DNA of 64,000 bases. It comes from Polyodon spathula. Taxonomy: Eukaryota > Chordata > Actinopteri > Acipenseriformes > Polyodontidae. The DNA lies in NCBI RefSeq assembly GCF_017654505.1, contig NC_054534.1, positions 22,781,252 to 22,845,251 of the forward strand, written 5' to 3'. The notes beneath the pieces are model-generated. The model was given only the letters and a program-made list of their open reading frames with translations, did not search any database and had not been told where the DNA came from. Shown in pieces: positions 40,302 to 49,680 of the stretch. Positions within the stretch are counted from its first letter, which is position 1. Every line of letters starts with the position of its first letter. The translations under genes and the position numbers were made by a program.

Positions 40302-40517
40302 TCATGCCCATTCAATGTTATTGGTTAATTTGCCCAATAACCGATTAGTGCAGGCTACTGTTGTAGTCATTGTTGTCATGTCATCCATGTATGCTCGAAT
40401 TGGTGGTAGTCGCATTCCAGTAGCCAAGCGCTCTCCTCCCACTACCCATTTTGATGCCATAATAATTACTTCCATTGCCATTGTAAAAGCCAGTGGAGAA
40501 ATGGTACATCCTGCCAT
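40302..40517 (-). pseudogene. RT catalytic YMDD segment of R2/Hero-like LINE
   Basis: A 71-codon - strand segment beginning AGCTISPLAFTMAMEV (the GCxxSP motif B region) and containing IRAYMDDMTTMTTT. The catalytic YMDD codons are at 40380-40391 and intact. It is separated from the upstream fingers/palm part at 40570-41199 by a frameshift. Confidence 0.85.
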
Positions 40518-40569
40518 TATTCCAACTTCTAGGCATTGTCATGTAGTGCTGAATTCTGAAGTTGAAAAA

Positions 40570-41199
40570 CTAAATTGCAAATCTCCAAAGTAGGCTTTCA
40601 CTAAATTTGTTATTGTCATTGGTACACTGAAAAAAATCAAATGCTGCCCAAAGAAGTTCATGTGGCACTGAACCATATGCATCAGCCAAATCCAGGAATG
40701 TCACATAGAGCTCCTTCCTCTCCTTTTTTGCTGATTGAATTTGTTGCCAGATTACGCTGATGTATTCTAAGCATCCTGGGAAACCTGGAATGCCTGCTTT
40801 TTGTACTGAAATGTCAATGAAGCAGTTCTTTAATAGGTAGGTTGACAATCTCTGTGCAATAATGCTGAAGAAAATCTTGCCTTCTGCGTTTAATAGGGAA
40901 ATAGGACGAAACTGACCGATGTTTGTAGAATCCTTTTCTTTTGGTATAAAGACTCCACCAGCTCGGCGCCATGCTCTTGGTACAACCTGTATTTCCCATG
41001 CCACTTTCATCAATTTCCACAGGATTCGTAGAACTCCAGAAGCACTCTTGTACACTCTGTATGGAACTCCATTAGGCCCTGGAGATGATGATGCCCTTGC
41101 TTTTTTCATAGCTTGCTCTACTTCTTTCCACTTAGGTGCACAGTCCTCCATTTGGTATTCGGGAGGATTGATAGGTGGGATGTCTGAAGGAATTGACAT
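40570..41199 (-). pseudogene. RT fingers/palm segment of R2/Hero-like LINE
   Basis: The longest open stretch of the element, 209 codons. In order: KARASSSPGPNGVPYRVYK, then WRRAGGVFIPKEKDSTNIGQ with FRPISLLNAEGKIFFSIIAQ (RT motifs 1 and 2), QKAGIPGFPGCLEYISV, and motif A as YVTFLDLADAYGSVPHELLW. This is the diagnostic motif order of an R2-superfamily reverse transcriptase. No start codon of a host gene is implied. The first Met is simply inside the element. Confidence 0.88.
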
Positions 41200-41401
41200 A
41201 GGCTCCTGCCTTTTTTAATCTGTACATGTTTCCTCCAAATATCTCTCTAGCTCAAACTTAGTTGATTTTAGTGTGCCATTTTTCTCACTGGTGAATATCT
41301 TCTTTACAAATTTGAGTGGATCTTTATAAAAGTTAGTTCTCGCACGCTGTTTCTTTTTGTAGCATTTCCGTAGGCGCTCAGCTCTGCGCAATGTTGCAAG
41401 C

Positions 41402-41840
41402 TTATCTTTTGATAGAACTTTGTTCTGCTTTTCTCCATTGCTTTCTCAACTGCCTCCTTTTTCTAATTAAGCGTTCAATCTCCTGCTGCTGTCTAGACAG
41501 GAATAGTTTGTACTCTTTCCTTCCTTTTTTCAATTCCAAACCTCTCACTTCCATATGCGTAGATGATGTCCCTAAATTTATCCAGCTTCTGTTCAACTAT
41601 TCCATTTAACCTTTCCAAAGTAAAACAGAGATCCGTGTTTACTGTGTCCCACGCAGTTTTTTCACAAGCTCTTGGCCATTTAACTCCAGGCTTGTGCCCG
41701 TTGAGGTTCTTTTCTTTCTTACGCTGGTTTGTCTGACCGGGTTCGCAAGGATCATTAGGTTCATCACTGGCTGTATCCACGCAAGTCCTCCTCACATCTA
41801 TGACAGGGGTGCTGATATCCTGCGAACTGTGGTTCTCCAA
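41402..41840 (-). pseudogene. N-terminal basic region of R2/Hero-like LINE
   Basis: Two overlapping - strand frames. 41493-41840 includes GVKWPRACEKTAWDTVNTDL and IIYAYGSERFGIEKRKE, and 41402-41596 continues as ELKKGRKEYKLFLSRQQQ and RQLRKQWRKAEQ. The change of frame near 41530 is a decay mutation. This segment precedes the RT in fish elements of this type. Confidence 0.7.
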
Positions 41841-42604
41841 ATAAAATGCAAAGCAAATAATTTTGATGCTGACTGTGAAAAATTGTAAGTCTTAAATTAC
41901 AATCTGCATGATAAATCAGTTGCCGTAACATTACAGTTATGTATAACCACATTTTATATGTGGTGAAAACAAGGCCAGCCTGATTGAAAACAAAGATTCG
42001 GCATACTGGCCGCTCTCAGAGATGGATACTATGTGATGAGAGAACAAAAGATTTTTGTATGTGACAGTTGCGTGTTCACCCCATACTGAAACATTTACTT
42101 TGCATAAGTATAACATATTTGCAAAATTCCTTTGGAAACGTTTATAAATTGACTTAAACTGCACCTATTAAGCAATTATAGTTTAGGATTTCTTTAAAAT
42201 AACTTTTTTTTAAAATGTACATGCTAACTTTTAAAGTCACTGGCTTCCTCCCAGTGGGATGGTAACATAGTCTGACATAAAATTATCAGATTTGTTCTGC
42301 AGTGTGCTAATATATGGGCTCATATACAATTATATAATAAAACATGATAAAGCCTTACAGAGATTACTTAAAAAGCCCTTTTCAATTTCAGCTATTGGGC
42401 CGTGTTGATGTCTACATATTATACATAGAAGTATTTAAAATGTTAAAAACAAATGTCACTTAAATATATGGACCTGCTTTTATGAAACATAGCCTGGGAT
42501 TGCTGTCATATATGGGTGAATGAATGCTTTGGCAATGTACCCACTGCTCTCTTCCTTTGGATATAAAAGACGGTAAAGACGGTATATAAAGGGCAGTTTA
42601 TACA

Positions 42605-42848
42605 AATAATAATAATCTTTATTTTTATACAGCACCTTTCATAGTGGACCACCATGACAAAGGGTGTGTGAACTATGCATCAGTTGCAGAGTCACTTACA
42701 ACAATGTCTCACCCAAAAGATGGAGCACAAGGAGGTTCAGTGACTTGCTCAGGGTCACACAATGAGTCAGTGCCTGAGCTTGGATTTGAACGGGGGGACC
42801 TCCTGGTTACAAGACCTTTTCTTTAAGCACTGGACCACACAGCCTCCT
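42605..42848 (-). mobile_element. tRNA-derived SINE with MIR/CORE-like middle, copy 2
   Basis: Same family and orientation as 3484-3743 and highly similar, but lacking a 22-bp internal segment (ACTTTAAAAGATAAGAGACT region of copy 1). On the - strand it has TGGTCCAGTGCTT (A box) and GTTCAAATCC (B box). It ends only 79 bp upstream of ROR2 exon 5. Confidence 0.78.
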
Positions 42849-42927
42849 GACAAAGGAGGGAACCATGATAATTTGGGACTTTGACATCTGCAGTTATGTT
42901 TGATAGAATTCATTTGTGTTTTCAAAG

Positions 42928-43055
42928 CGACGAGTTCCGTGAAGAAGGCTTCTGTCAGCCGTACCGGGGGATCGCATGTGCTCGATTCATTGGAAACACA
43001 ACCATTTACGTGGACTCCCTTCAGATGCAAGGGGAAATTGAAAACCGAATCACTG
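42928..43055 (+). CDS. ROR2: ROR2 exon 5 (start of Frizzled cysteine-rich domain)
   Basis: A 128-bp exon, phase 2 to 1, between acceptor TTTTCAAAG and donor GTAGGA. It encodes (H)[20 protein letters not shown], then [20 protein letters not shown] and IT. It carries the first two of the ten cysteines of the Frizzled-type domain, the part that binds Wnt5a. NTT is a conserved N-glycosylation site. The sequence is almost identical to other vertebrate ROR2. The acceptor has a short, weak pyrimidine tract and a SINE lies just upstream. Confidence 0.97.
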
Positions 43056-43733
43056 GTAGGAAGAGCATGCTTCTAGCCAAACAATTACCATATTTTCCTG
43101 GGCCTATGCAAATGCAGGCAGTATCTACTTTATTTCTACTGCAGTTTTGTAATTGATAAATTCCTGTAGATAATTGTTTGTTATGGGAGTGCACCCATAT
43201 CTTCATCCTTATTCAGGTTAGTTGTATTACAGTAAGGTAAAATGAACAGTATCATATTTTGTATTATTGATATTACACACCCACACATATATCTCAGTCG
43301 TGTAATACACTAACATGTACGGTTAAAGTCAAATTTCAAGTGTTGTCACTTGTTAACACCAACAGTATATGACAATAGCAGCCATGTTTTTGTATAATGA
43401 ATAGCAAAGCACAAGTGTACATTTGAATCAACTATCAAATGCTTCACTTTGTTAAATTACAGTACTTTGATTTGCATTAACTGTATTGGTTATTATTATA
43501 TGAGGTTTACATGGAGAAGAGAGACACCTTGAGGATAACTAAGGAATTACCATACTATATAGTTGGAAGCCACACTGAACCAGCATAAAGCCTTTGGTTG
43601 TTTAGAATAAATATTCCTCAAAATTCATGAAAAGGTGGCTCGGGTAGATTTTATAGATGTAGGTTTCAGAACATGAAACAAATAAGGCATTTATTATTCT
43701 TGTTTTTTTATCTCTGGTCTTTTTTTTGTGCAG
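43056..43733 (+). other. ROR2: ROR2 intron 5
   Basis: 678 bp, GTAGGA...TTTTTTTGTGCAG, AT-rich, no recognised element. Confidence 0.85.
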
Positions 43734-44048
43734 CTGCGTTCACTATGATCGGCACCTCGACCCACCTGTCTGACCAGTGTTCCCAGTTTGCGATCCCTTC
43801 GTTCTGCCACTACGTGTTCCCGCTGTGTGACGAGCGCTCACGCACCCCCAGGCAGCGGGAGCTGTGCCGTGATGAGTGCGAGGCGCTGGAGAACGACCTG
43901 TGCCGGACAGAGTACATGATCGCTCGCTCAAACCCCCTCATCCTCATGCAGCTCCAGCTGCCAAAGTGTGAGGAGCTGCCACTACCCGACACCCTGGAGG
44001 CAGCCAACTGCATGAGGATCGGCATCCCTGCGGAGAAACTGGGCAGAT
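43734..44048 (+). CDS. ROR2: ROR2 exon 6 (rest of Frizzled cysteine-rich domain)
   Basis: A 315-bp exon, phase 1 to 1, acceptor GTGCAG, donor GTAAGT. It starts (A)[18 protein letters not shown] and contains eight cysteines (DQC, SFC, PLC, ELC, DEC, DLC, PKC, NC). With the two in exon 5 this completes the ten-cysteine Frizzled domain. It ends [15 protein letters not shown] content is much higher than the flanking introns. Conservation with tetrapod ROR2 is strong throughout. Extracellular ligand-binding role is from family knowledge. Confidence 0.98.
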
Positions 44049-44470
44049 GTAAGTGCCACCAACTTCTGAGTCTTGTACATTTGCAAATATATGTTTTTTT
44101 TAATTCAAAACTGTGTTATAGCAACAATGTTATTAACATCACTAACTAAGTGCAAGGTAGGGGGCCTTGTTTTTGTGCAGGCTGTAAAAGGTTATATATT
44201 TAGATTTATTACACTGTAGATGAAGAACTAGATTAGCAATCAACTTTCAACTGTATAGCCTTCCACAGCTGAAGAGGGTGATGGAAACAAATTTCCTAAA
44301 GTTTGTGGGATGAGTAGATTTAATGTTTTAAATTGTGCTGGGGGGGGGTTATTATCTGTCATTTCTTGAATTCATGATGCTTGTTTTTAAAAAAGAAGTT
44401 GTTTTTGTGAATATATATTGTGTAATTCAACACCTCTCACTAAAAATCCTTGTGAAAGATCCTCCCACAG
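44049..44470 (+). other. ROR2: ROR2 intron 6
   Basis: 422 bp, GTAAGT...CCTCCCACAG, no recognised element. Confidence 0.85.
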
Positions 44471-44716
44471 ATCACAAGTGTTACAATGGCAGCGGAGCTG
44501 ATTACAGAGGTACGGTCAGCGTCACCAAGTCTGGGTACAAGTGCCAGCGCTGGCACACCCAGTTCCCTCACAGTCACCAGCACACTGGTGTGGAGTTCCC
44601 AGAGCTGGGAGGAGGGCACAACTACTGCCGCAACCCTGGTGGTCAGATGCAGGGCCCCTGGTGCTTCACACAGAATGAGAATGTGCGAGTGGAACTATGC
44701 GACATTCCTGCATGCA
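44471..44716 (+). CDS. ROR2: ROR2 exon 7 (kringle domain)
   Basis: A 246-bp exon, phase 1 to 1, acceptor TCCCACAG, donor GTAAGT. It encodes (Y)[17 protein letters not shown], then [21 protein letters not shown] and VELCDIPAC. All six kringle cysteines are present and the order KCYNG...CRNP...PWC is diagnostic. The kringle is the membrane-proximal ectodomain module of ROR receptors. Length and flanking splice phases agree with the vertebrate gene. Confidence 0.98.
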
Positions 44717-45272
44717 GTAAGTAGACAGGGATAAAAAAGCAGCGCAAGATCAGACACGGAGCTGGCAGCTTTTCTTCATTGAGCTTATTTGGCATGTCTG
44801 CAATGCCCGTCATACTCTAACCTAATTAGGACTGACCTTCTAATTTAACAGTTGATATCAGTTAGGCCACTTTTCTAGGTCACAAAATCTACAGTGGTGT
44901 ACAAAAACAGCCTTTAGGGGTAATTGGCACTGATTTTGAACTGGCTTTCCTGTCAGAAGCAAGGGTGCCGGTTTATTGGCTGTTTCAAAGGATCTCTATT
45001 TCTATCTATTTGAAGATGACTGGGCTGCTTGCCCAGTCCGTACTGGAATATGGGTTAACTGCTATTACAATGGCAAGTAAACCATGTATGGCCATTCTTC
45101 CACATTGCCACTAGGTGGGGACTTTGTAAATGCCAAGTAGACACAGCTTTCTCTCCATGTACATACACAAATGATAAGAGGAAAATTAAACTGCCGATCA
45201 CTGTTTTCATACATGTGAAAGTGTAATTAATTGTTTTAATCTAATGTTCCAGTTTTCTTCCCTGCATTTCAG
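44717..45272 (+). other. ROR2: ROR2 intron 7
   Basis: 556 bp, GTAAGT...GCATTTCAG. It contains the first copy of a repeated roughly 210-bp segment (44937-45146). Confidence 0.85.
44937..45146 (+). repeat. Dispersed 210-bp repeat, copy 1
   Basis: Related in the same orientation to 46109-46329. Shared blocks include CTGTCAGAAG, GGATCTCT(A/C)TTTCTATCT, GAAGACTGGGC-like, ATACTGGAATATG, GCCACTAGGTG and TAGACACAG. The copies are diverged but colinear. It could be a mobile element or a local duplication. The sequence alone does not decide. Confidence 0.75.
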
Positions 45273-45478
45273 ATCCCAGAGAAAACAGTAAGATGGAGAT
45301 CCTTTACATCCTGATCCCTAGCATTGCCATCCCCTTGGTTATCGCTTGCCTGTTCTTCCTGGTCTGCATGTGCCGGAACAAACAGAAGGCAACCACAGAC
45401 ACTCCTCCACGCCGCCAGCTAATTGCGTCACCCAGCCAGGATATGGAGATGCCTCTCATTAACCAACATAAACACCAG
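45273..45478 (+). CDS. ROR2: ROR2 exon 8 (transmembrane segment)
   Basis: A 206-bp exon, phase 1 to 0, acceptor GCATTTCAG, donor GTAACA. It encodes (N)[18 protein letters not shown] and [15 protein letters not shown], a single hydrophobic span, followed by the basic stop-transfer RNKQK and the juxtamembrane [20 protein letters not shown] and QHKHQ. The match to ROR2 is close (ROR1 differs here). The span puts exons 2-7 outside and exon 9 inside the cell. Reading continues into intron 8 until 45592 but that extension is intronic. Confidence 0.97.
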
Positions 45479-45894
45479 GTAACATCAGAGAATTCTAACA
45501 CGAGTCTACAATCACTAGCTTCTGTGAAGACTGCTCAGTTTCATCGAACCCAAAAAAATCAGCTCGTGAAAAATAATGCTTTTTTGTGGTAACTGGTAAA
45601 ATAATCATGTCTAAGTGACAGAAAGAAACCTCGGTGGCAAATTTGCATTGATATTATATCAGTGCTGGTAATCTAATGTTCTAAAATAATCTGTGCCTTA
45701 TTTAAAACAATTAACATGTTTTGTACCAAATAGCCTGCTGATTTGAATCTGGTGTACACCCAGGTTTGTTTCCTACATTTTTAATTATTGTTCCACTATG
45801 GGGCAGAAACGTTAAATGTGAGCCTCCAATGCTTTTTTAATGTGATATAACAGTGCACAGAATAAAGCTTTTAGCAATAATTAGATCTTTAGAG

Positions 45895-46064
45895 CAGTGG
45901 TACTCAACCCTGGCCCTGGAGATCTATTCCAGTCCTAGTCTTTATTTCAAGCAGGTCCTAAATTAGATAATTGCCTCTTAACAGCTTCAGTTAACTACAT
46001 TAGAACACGCTTGGAGTAAAATCCTAGACTGGACTGGATCTTGAGAGCCAGCTGAGTACCACTG
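45895..46064. mobile_element. Short hAT-type MITE
   Basis: 170 bp with terminal inverted repeats CAGTGGTACTCA...TGAGTACCACTG, the CAGTGGTnCTCA terminus of Charlie-like hAT elements. The flanking 8-mers CTTTAGAG and CTGCAGAG agree at 6 of 8 positions and fit the nTnnagAg hAT target preference. No coding capacity. Confidence 0.85.
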
Positions 46065-46108
46065 CTGCAGAGCGTTAATCCATTTGAAGTTATATTGTTT
46101 AATGGTTT

Positions 46109-46329
46109 GAACGGGCTTTTCTGTCAGAAGGAAAGATGTCTGATTGTTGGCTGTTTTAAAGGATCTCTCTTTCTATCTGTTTGAAGAAGACTGGGCCGCG
46201 TGTCCATTCCATACTGGAATATGTATTAGCTGCTGTTACTACAGTATTACTACAGAAAGCAAAGCCATATGTGGCAGTTCTGACAGACTGCCACTAGGTG
46301 TGGCCTTTGTAAATTCCATGTAGACACAG
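46109..46329 (+). repeat. Dispersed 210-bp repeat, copy 2
   Basis: Colinear with 44937-45146 but about 11 bp longer, with an extra ACTACAGTATTACTACAG stretch near 46239. Both copies carry the palindrome-like CCACTAGGTG near their 3' end. Confidence 0.75.
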
Positions 46330-47091
46330 TGGGTCAATTGCAACGAACTTGTAGATTTAGTACAGATGTTCCGTACTAAGTTGCGGATTAGCTAATATGG
46401 TACTATCTCAAAGTTGGTGACTAGCTGATGCACAGCTTTAGTCTGGAACTCAGGATTAAGCTCATTATTGTAGCGTGCTACAAAACAGGAACTGAAGAGG
46501 GGTGGGGGGGGCAGATAGTTGACTCCAGTGAATCAGAAAACTGACATAAGCTAACCCCCAACCAACCATCCCCCCATAAAAAGTAACCCCACTAACAGCA
46601 CTGTGGCAGGGCAGGAGCCTAGCACATGAAGAGGGTTTTCTGTGTAAATGTATATTTTAAGTAGTGTGTATTTATTGTAATGAATTAATGAAGAGCCTTC
46701 CTGCTGTGTGTGATTACCAGGTGAGGAATCTAATCAGGTGTGTTCCAGCATGGCATCATTTAAAAAGGTTCCATTTATTCACCTCAGGGCTGCTACAAAA
46801 CCAAAGCCAACTAGGCTAAAGTATCTTAATCCATTTTCTGGCACCATTCTTGGAAAAACGATGCCGCCTTCTAAACTCCTGGTCATTGTATGTGGTAAAT
46901 GAGTCATGAAAACAGCGGTAATGCCTGGATATTACTGGAGTGTACTCACCGAGCACACTGAACGCTCTCATAGTGGCTCAACATCCTTACAAATATCGAG
47001 TGACGATACAGATGGAGGCAGCAAGTCCACTTTATTTAACATTTTGCCAAAGTCCAATTGGTTCATATGTTCTCTCTGTTTGCTCCCCTAG

Positions 47092-48534
47092 GGAAAACTG
47101 AAAGAAATCAATCTGTCTGCTGTGCGGTTCATGGAAGAGCTGGGAGAAGACCGTTTCGGGAAGGTCTACAAGGGACACCTGTACAGCACAGCCCCCGGGG
47201 AGCAGACCCAAGTCATTGCCATCAAAACTGTAAAAGACAAAGCTGAGATGAACCTGCGGGAGGAATTCAAGCATGAGGCCCTCATGAGGTCACGGCTGCA
47301 GCACCCCAACATAGTCTGTCTGCTTGGGCTGGTGACCAAGGAACAGCCCATGAGTATGATCTTCAGCTACTCCGGCCATGGGGACCTCCACGAGTTCCTG
47401 GTGATGAGGTCACCACATTCTGACGTAGGCAGCAGTGATGACGACAAGACAGTGAAATCAACTCTGGAGCCAGCAGATTTCTTACACATTGTGACTCAGG
47501 TTGCTGCGGGGATGGAGTATCTCTCCAGCCACCACATGGTCCACAAAGATCTTGCAACCAGAAACATTTTAGTATGTGATAAACTCAATGTGAAGATCTT
47601 AGACTTAGGGCTGTTTCGTGAAGTCTACTCAGCTGACTATAACAAACTGATAGGGAATAACCCTTTCCCTATTCGCTGGATGTCTCCAGAGGCTATCATG
47701 TATGGTCAGTTCTCAGTTGATTCAGATATTTGGTCCTACGGAGTGGTCTTATGGGAAATCTTCAGCTACGGGCTGCAGCCATACTGTGGCTACTCCAACC
47801 AAGATGTTATAGAAATGGTCAGGAACCGCCAGGTGCTGCCCTGCCCAGATGACTGCCCTGCCTGGATATACACCATGATGCTGGAGTGTTGGAATGAATT
47901 CCCTGCCAGAAGGCCAAGATTCAAAGATATCCACACCAGACTAAGGACATGGGAGAGCCTGTCCAATTACAACAGCTCCGCTCAGACCTCTGGTGCCAGT
48001 AACACCACCCAAACAAGCTCCATCAGCACCAGTCCTGTCAGCAATGTCAGCGCTGCACGGTATATTGGTCCGAAGCAGAAAAACCAACCTTTTCCACAAC
48101 CCCAATTCATCCCAATGAAGGGCCAGATTCGACCCATGCATCCACCTCCCCAGCTGTACATCCCAATGAATGGTTATCAGCCTATGCCAGCCTATGGAGC
48201 CTACCTACAAAACTTCTACCCCATGCAGATCCCTATGCAGATGCCACCGCAGCAAATGCACCCACAGATGATACCCAAACCTGGGTCTCATCACAGTGGC
48301 AGCGGTTCCACCAGCACAGGCTATGTCACAACTGCCCCTTCAAACACTTCCATGACTGAGCGGGTCACTTTGCTTCCTGATGATTTAAATGCTGCAGAAG
48401 AAGGGAACTGTGTGACAGATGGAATGTCCCAGATTGGCCCTCAAGATGAAGAAGTTTCAGTGCCGGAAACGGAGCTACTGGGAGACATTGATGTTCTGCA
48501 GACAGATGATCCAGACATACAATCAGAAGCATAG
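47092..48534 (+). CDS. ROR2: ROR2 exon 9 (tyrosine kinase domain and C-terminal tail)
   Basis: A single 480-codon terminal exon in phase 0, acceptor CTCCCCTAG, stop TAG at 48532. Kinase at exon residues about 10-287: degenerate Gly loop LGEDRFGKV (17-25), Lys in VIAIK (45), helix-C Glu (62), HKD instead of HRD (151-153), DLG instead of DFG (171-173), YSADYN activation-loop tyrosine motif (179-184), SPE instead of APE (198-200). The HKD and DLG variants are family features. Then a Ser/Thr-rich tract (289-325), a Pro-rich tract (330-398), a second Ser/Thr-rich tract and end ...IQSEA. Tail architecture is that of ROR2, not ROR1. The exon is GC-richer than its surroundings. Odd points: the second tyrosine of YxxxYY is Asn and the residue before DLG is Leu. 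Confidence 0.98.
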   Translation, partial: GKLKEINLSAVRFMEELGEDRFGKVYKGHLYSTAPGEQTQVIAIKTVKDKAEMNLREEFKHEALMRSRLQHPNIVCLLGLVTKEQPMSMIFSYSGHGDLHEFLVMRSPHSDVGSSDDDKTVKSTLEPADFLHIVTQVAAGMEYLSSHHMVHKDLATRNILVCDKLNVKILDLGLFREVYSADYNKLIGNNPFPIRWMSPEAIMYGQFSVDSDIWSYGVVLWEIFSYGLQPYCGYSNQDVIEMVRNRQVLPCPDDCPAWIYTMMLECWNEFPARRPRFKDIHTRLRTWESLSNYNSSAQTSGASNTTQTSSISTSPVSNVSAARYIGPKQKNQPFPQPQFIPMKGQIRPMHPPPQLYIPMNGYQPMPAYGAYLQNFYPMQIPMQMPPQQMHPQMIPKPGSHHSGSGSTSTGYVTTAPSNTSMTERVTLLPDDLNAAEEGNCVTDGMSQIGPQDEEVSVPETELLGDIDVLQTDDPDIQSEA

Positions 48535-49680
48535 AAAGTACTACTACCCATGGCTAACTAATCCTTTTTGTGATGACAAAATACCTTATGTGAAGGGACT
48601 GAATGACATTAGGTATTTGCAGTCACCTGTCTGTGACCTTTTTGTTTTGGATTTCAATTCATGGCCGTGGGTGATTTAAGAGATATTCCAAGTTGTTACA
48701 ACCAGTAGAAATGTGTGCAGTTCCAAATGGTGGGCAGTATTTCTAGCATAAATGTTGCATACCGTTAGGGTAAGGTGTGTTTTTTTTTTTCTTTTTTTTT
48801 TTTTTAACTGTTGCTGTGCAACATAAAGCAATACAATGATTCTTTTTTTAAAACTGCTTTTTTCAAGTTGTGTTGCAAGATAAAATACCTGAAAATTCAC
48901 TGCATATCAGAACTAAAAGTGTCTTTACATTTGCATTTGCAATCTCTCAATTGTGGAAAAAACAGTTAAATGGATAAAATCTCAGTGGAGAAGGTTAAAA
49001 GTGAACTACATCAAGATATTTCAAACAAATGAAATACTTTTTTTTTTTCTGTGAATTTATGGGAACAAAATGCAGATTTAAGGAATGAAGAATGCTAGTT
49101 TTATCCTGGATTTTAGGTCATAAAATAATATAAACTCCAGAATGTTATGAAGCAAATGGCATCAAAGAACAATGAAATGTTTTGGAATAAGAACAAATCG
49201 CTGCTGAGGATGTCAGAGCAGCATAGTCATTGGAAGTAAAATCTCAATACCATCTGCATGACGAATGTAACAAGTTTCCAAGCAGCTGAAGAGCGTGCAA
49301 AGGCTAAAACATCCAATGATTGTACTGATAATGATGCAATTTGTAAATTGATGTGTTGCTTCTTATTATTGGAAACCCTGTACAGACTTGTAATTTATAT
49401 GTTTTTATTATCTGAATAGCTTTCTCGTTGAAGTATTCTGATTTTTTTTTTTTTTGAGAATATTGTAATTTAAATGTTTGCTCTGTCCTCTTTGGTTGGA
49501 GTTTATTAAATGGTATTACCTTTCTTTTACTGTTGGCAGAAGGATCCTTACATTTTCAATATAATTTTTGTAAACCTCACAGAAGTGATAATATCTTTGT
49601 ATCCAGCTCACAATTTAGCCATATATTTTGTACGTCCAGCCACATGGAGTATCCAATAAAGTCATACAATATATACGTTT
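48535..49680 (+). other. ROR2: Probable ROR2 3' UTR
   Basis: AT-rich sequence after the TAG with no further reading frame. It is taken to end about 20 bp after the AATAAA at 49655. The length (about 1.1 kb) is similar to ROR2 in other vertebrates. The exact cleavage site is an inference. Weaker candidates lie downstream (AATAAA near 50062 and 50240). Confidence 0.6.
49655..49660 (+). terminator. ROR2: Candidate ROR2 poly(A) signal
   Basis: AATAAA in ATCCAATAAAGTCATAC, followed within 30-40 bp by a GT-rich stretch (GAGTGTGTATCTGTGATATTG), a normal arrangement for cleavage and polyadenylation. Confidence 0.6.

Larger units (their letters stand above)
38214..41900 (-). mobile_element. R2/Hero-like non-LTR retrotransposon, decayed
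   Basis: Read on the - strand, fragments line up in the order of a site-specific-type (R2 superfamily) LINE: a basic N-terminal region (41400-41840), reverse transcriptase (40302-41199), an RT-distal part (39993-40301), a CCHC zinc knuckle (near 39390) and a restriction-like endonuclease (38854-39100), then a 3' UTR with twice-repeated GGCTCC(G/A)GGGATCA words (38460-38545). I recognise the protein as a fish R2/Hero-type element with RLE. Frameshifts and a few stops break it into pieces. It lies antisense in ROR2 intron 4. Confidence 0.85.
30831..42927 (+). other. ROR2: ROR2 intron 4 (12.1 kb)
   Basis: Starts GTAAGT and ends TTTTCAAAG. It contains a foldback element, AAT and AT microsatellites, a 3.7-kb R2/Hero-like LINE on the - strand and a SINE that ends 79 bp before exon 5. 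Between 33 and 38 kb, apart from those microsatellites, I see no recognisable element or exon. Confidence 0.85.
45479..47091 (+). other. ROR2: ROR2 intron 8
   Basis: 1.6 kb, GTAACA...CTCCCCTAG. It contains a short hAT MITE and the second copy of the dispersed repeat. No other coding segment is apparent. Confidence 0.85.

Noticed and set aside
45479..45592. Extension of exon 8 reading frame to a stop at 45592, giving a possible truncated receptor
   Set aside because: Could arise by intron retention but there is no poly(A) signal or conservation to support a separate isoform.
47092..48534. Possibility that the gene is ROR1
   Set aside because: The kinase start, CGYSNQD segment, proline-rich [14 protein letters not shown] tail and C-terminus all follow ROR2; ROR1 differs at these places.
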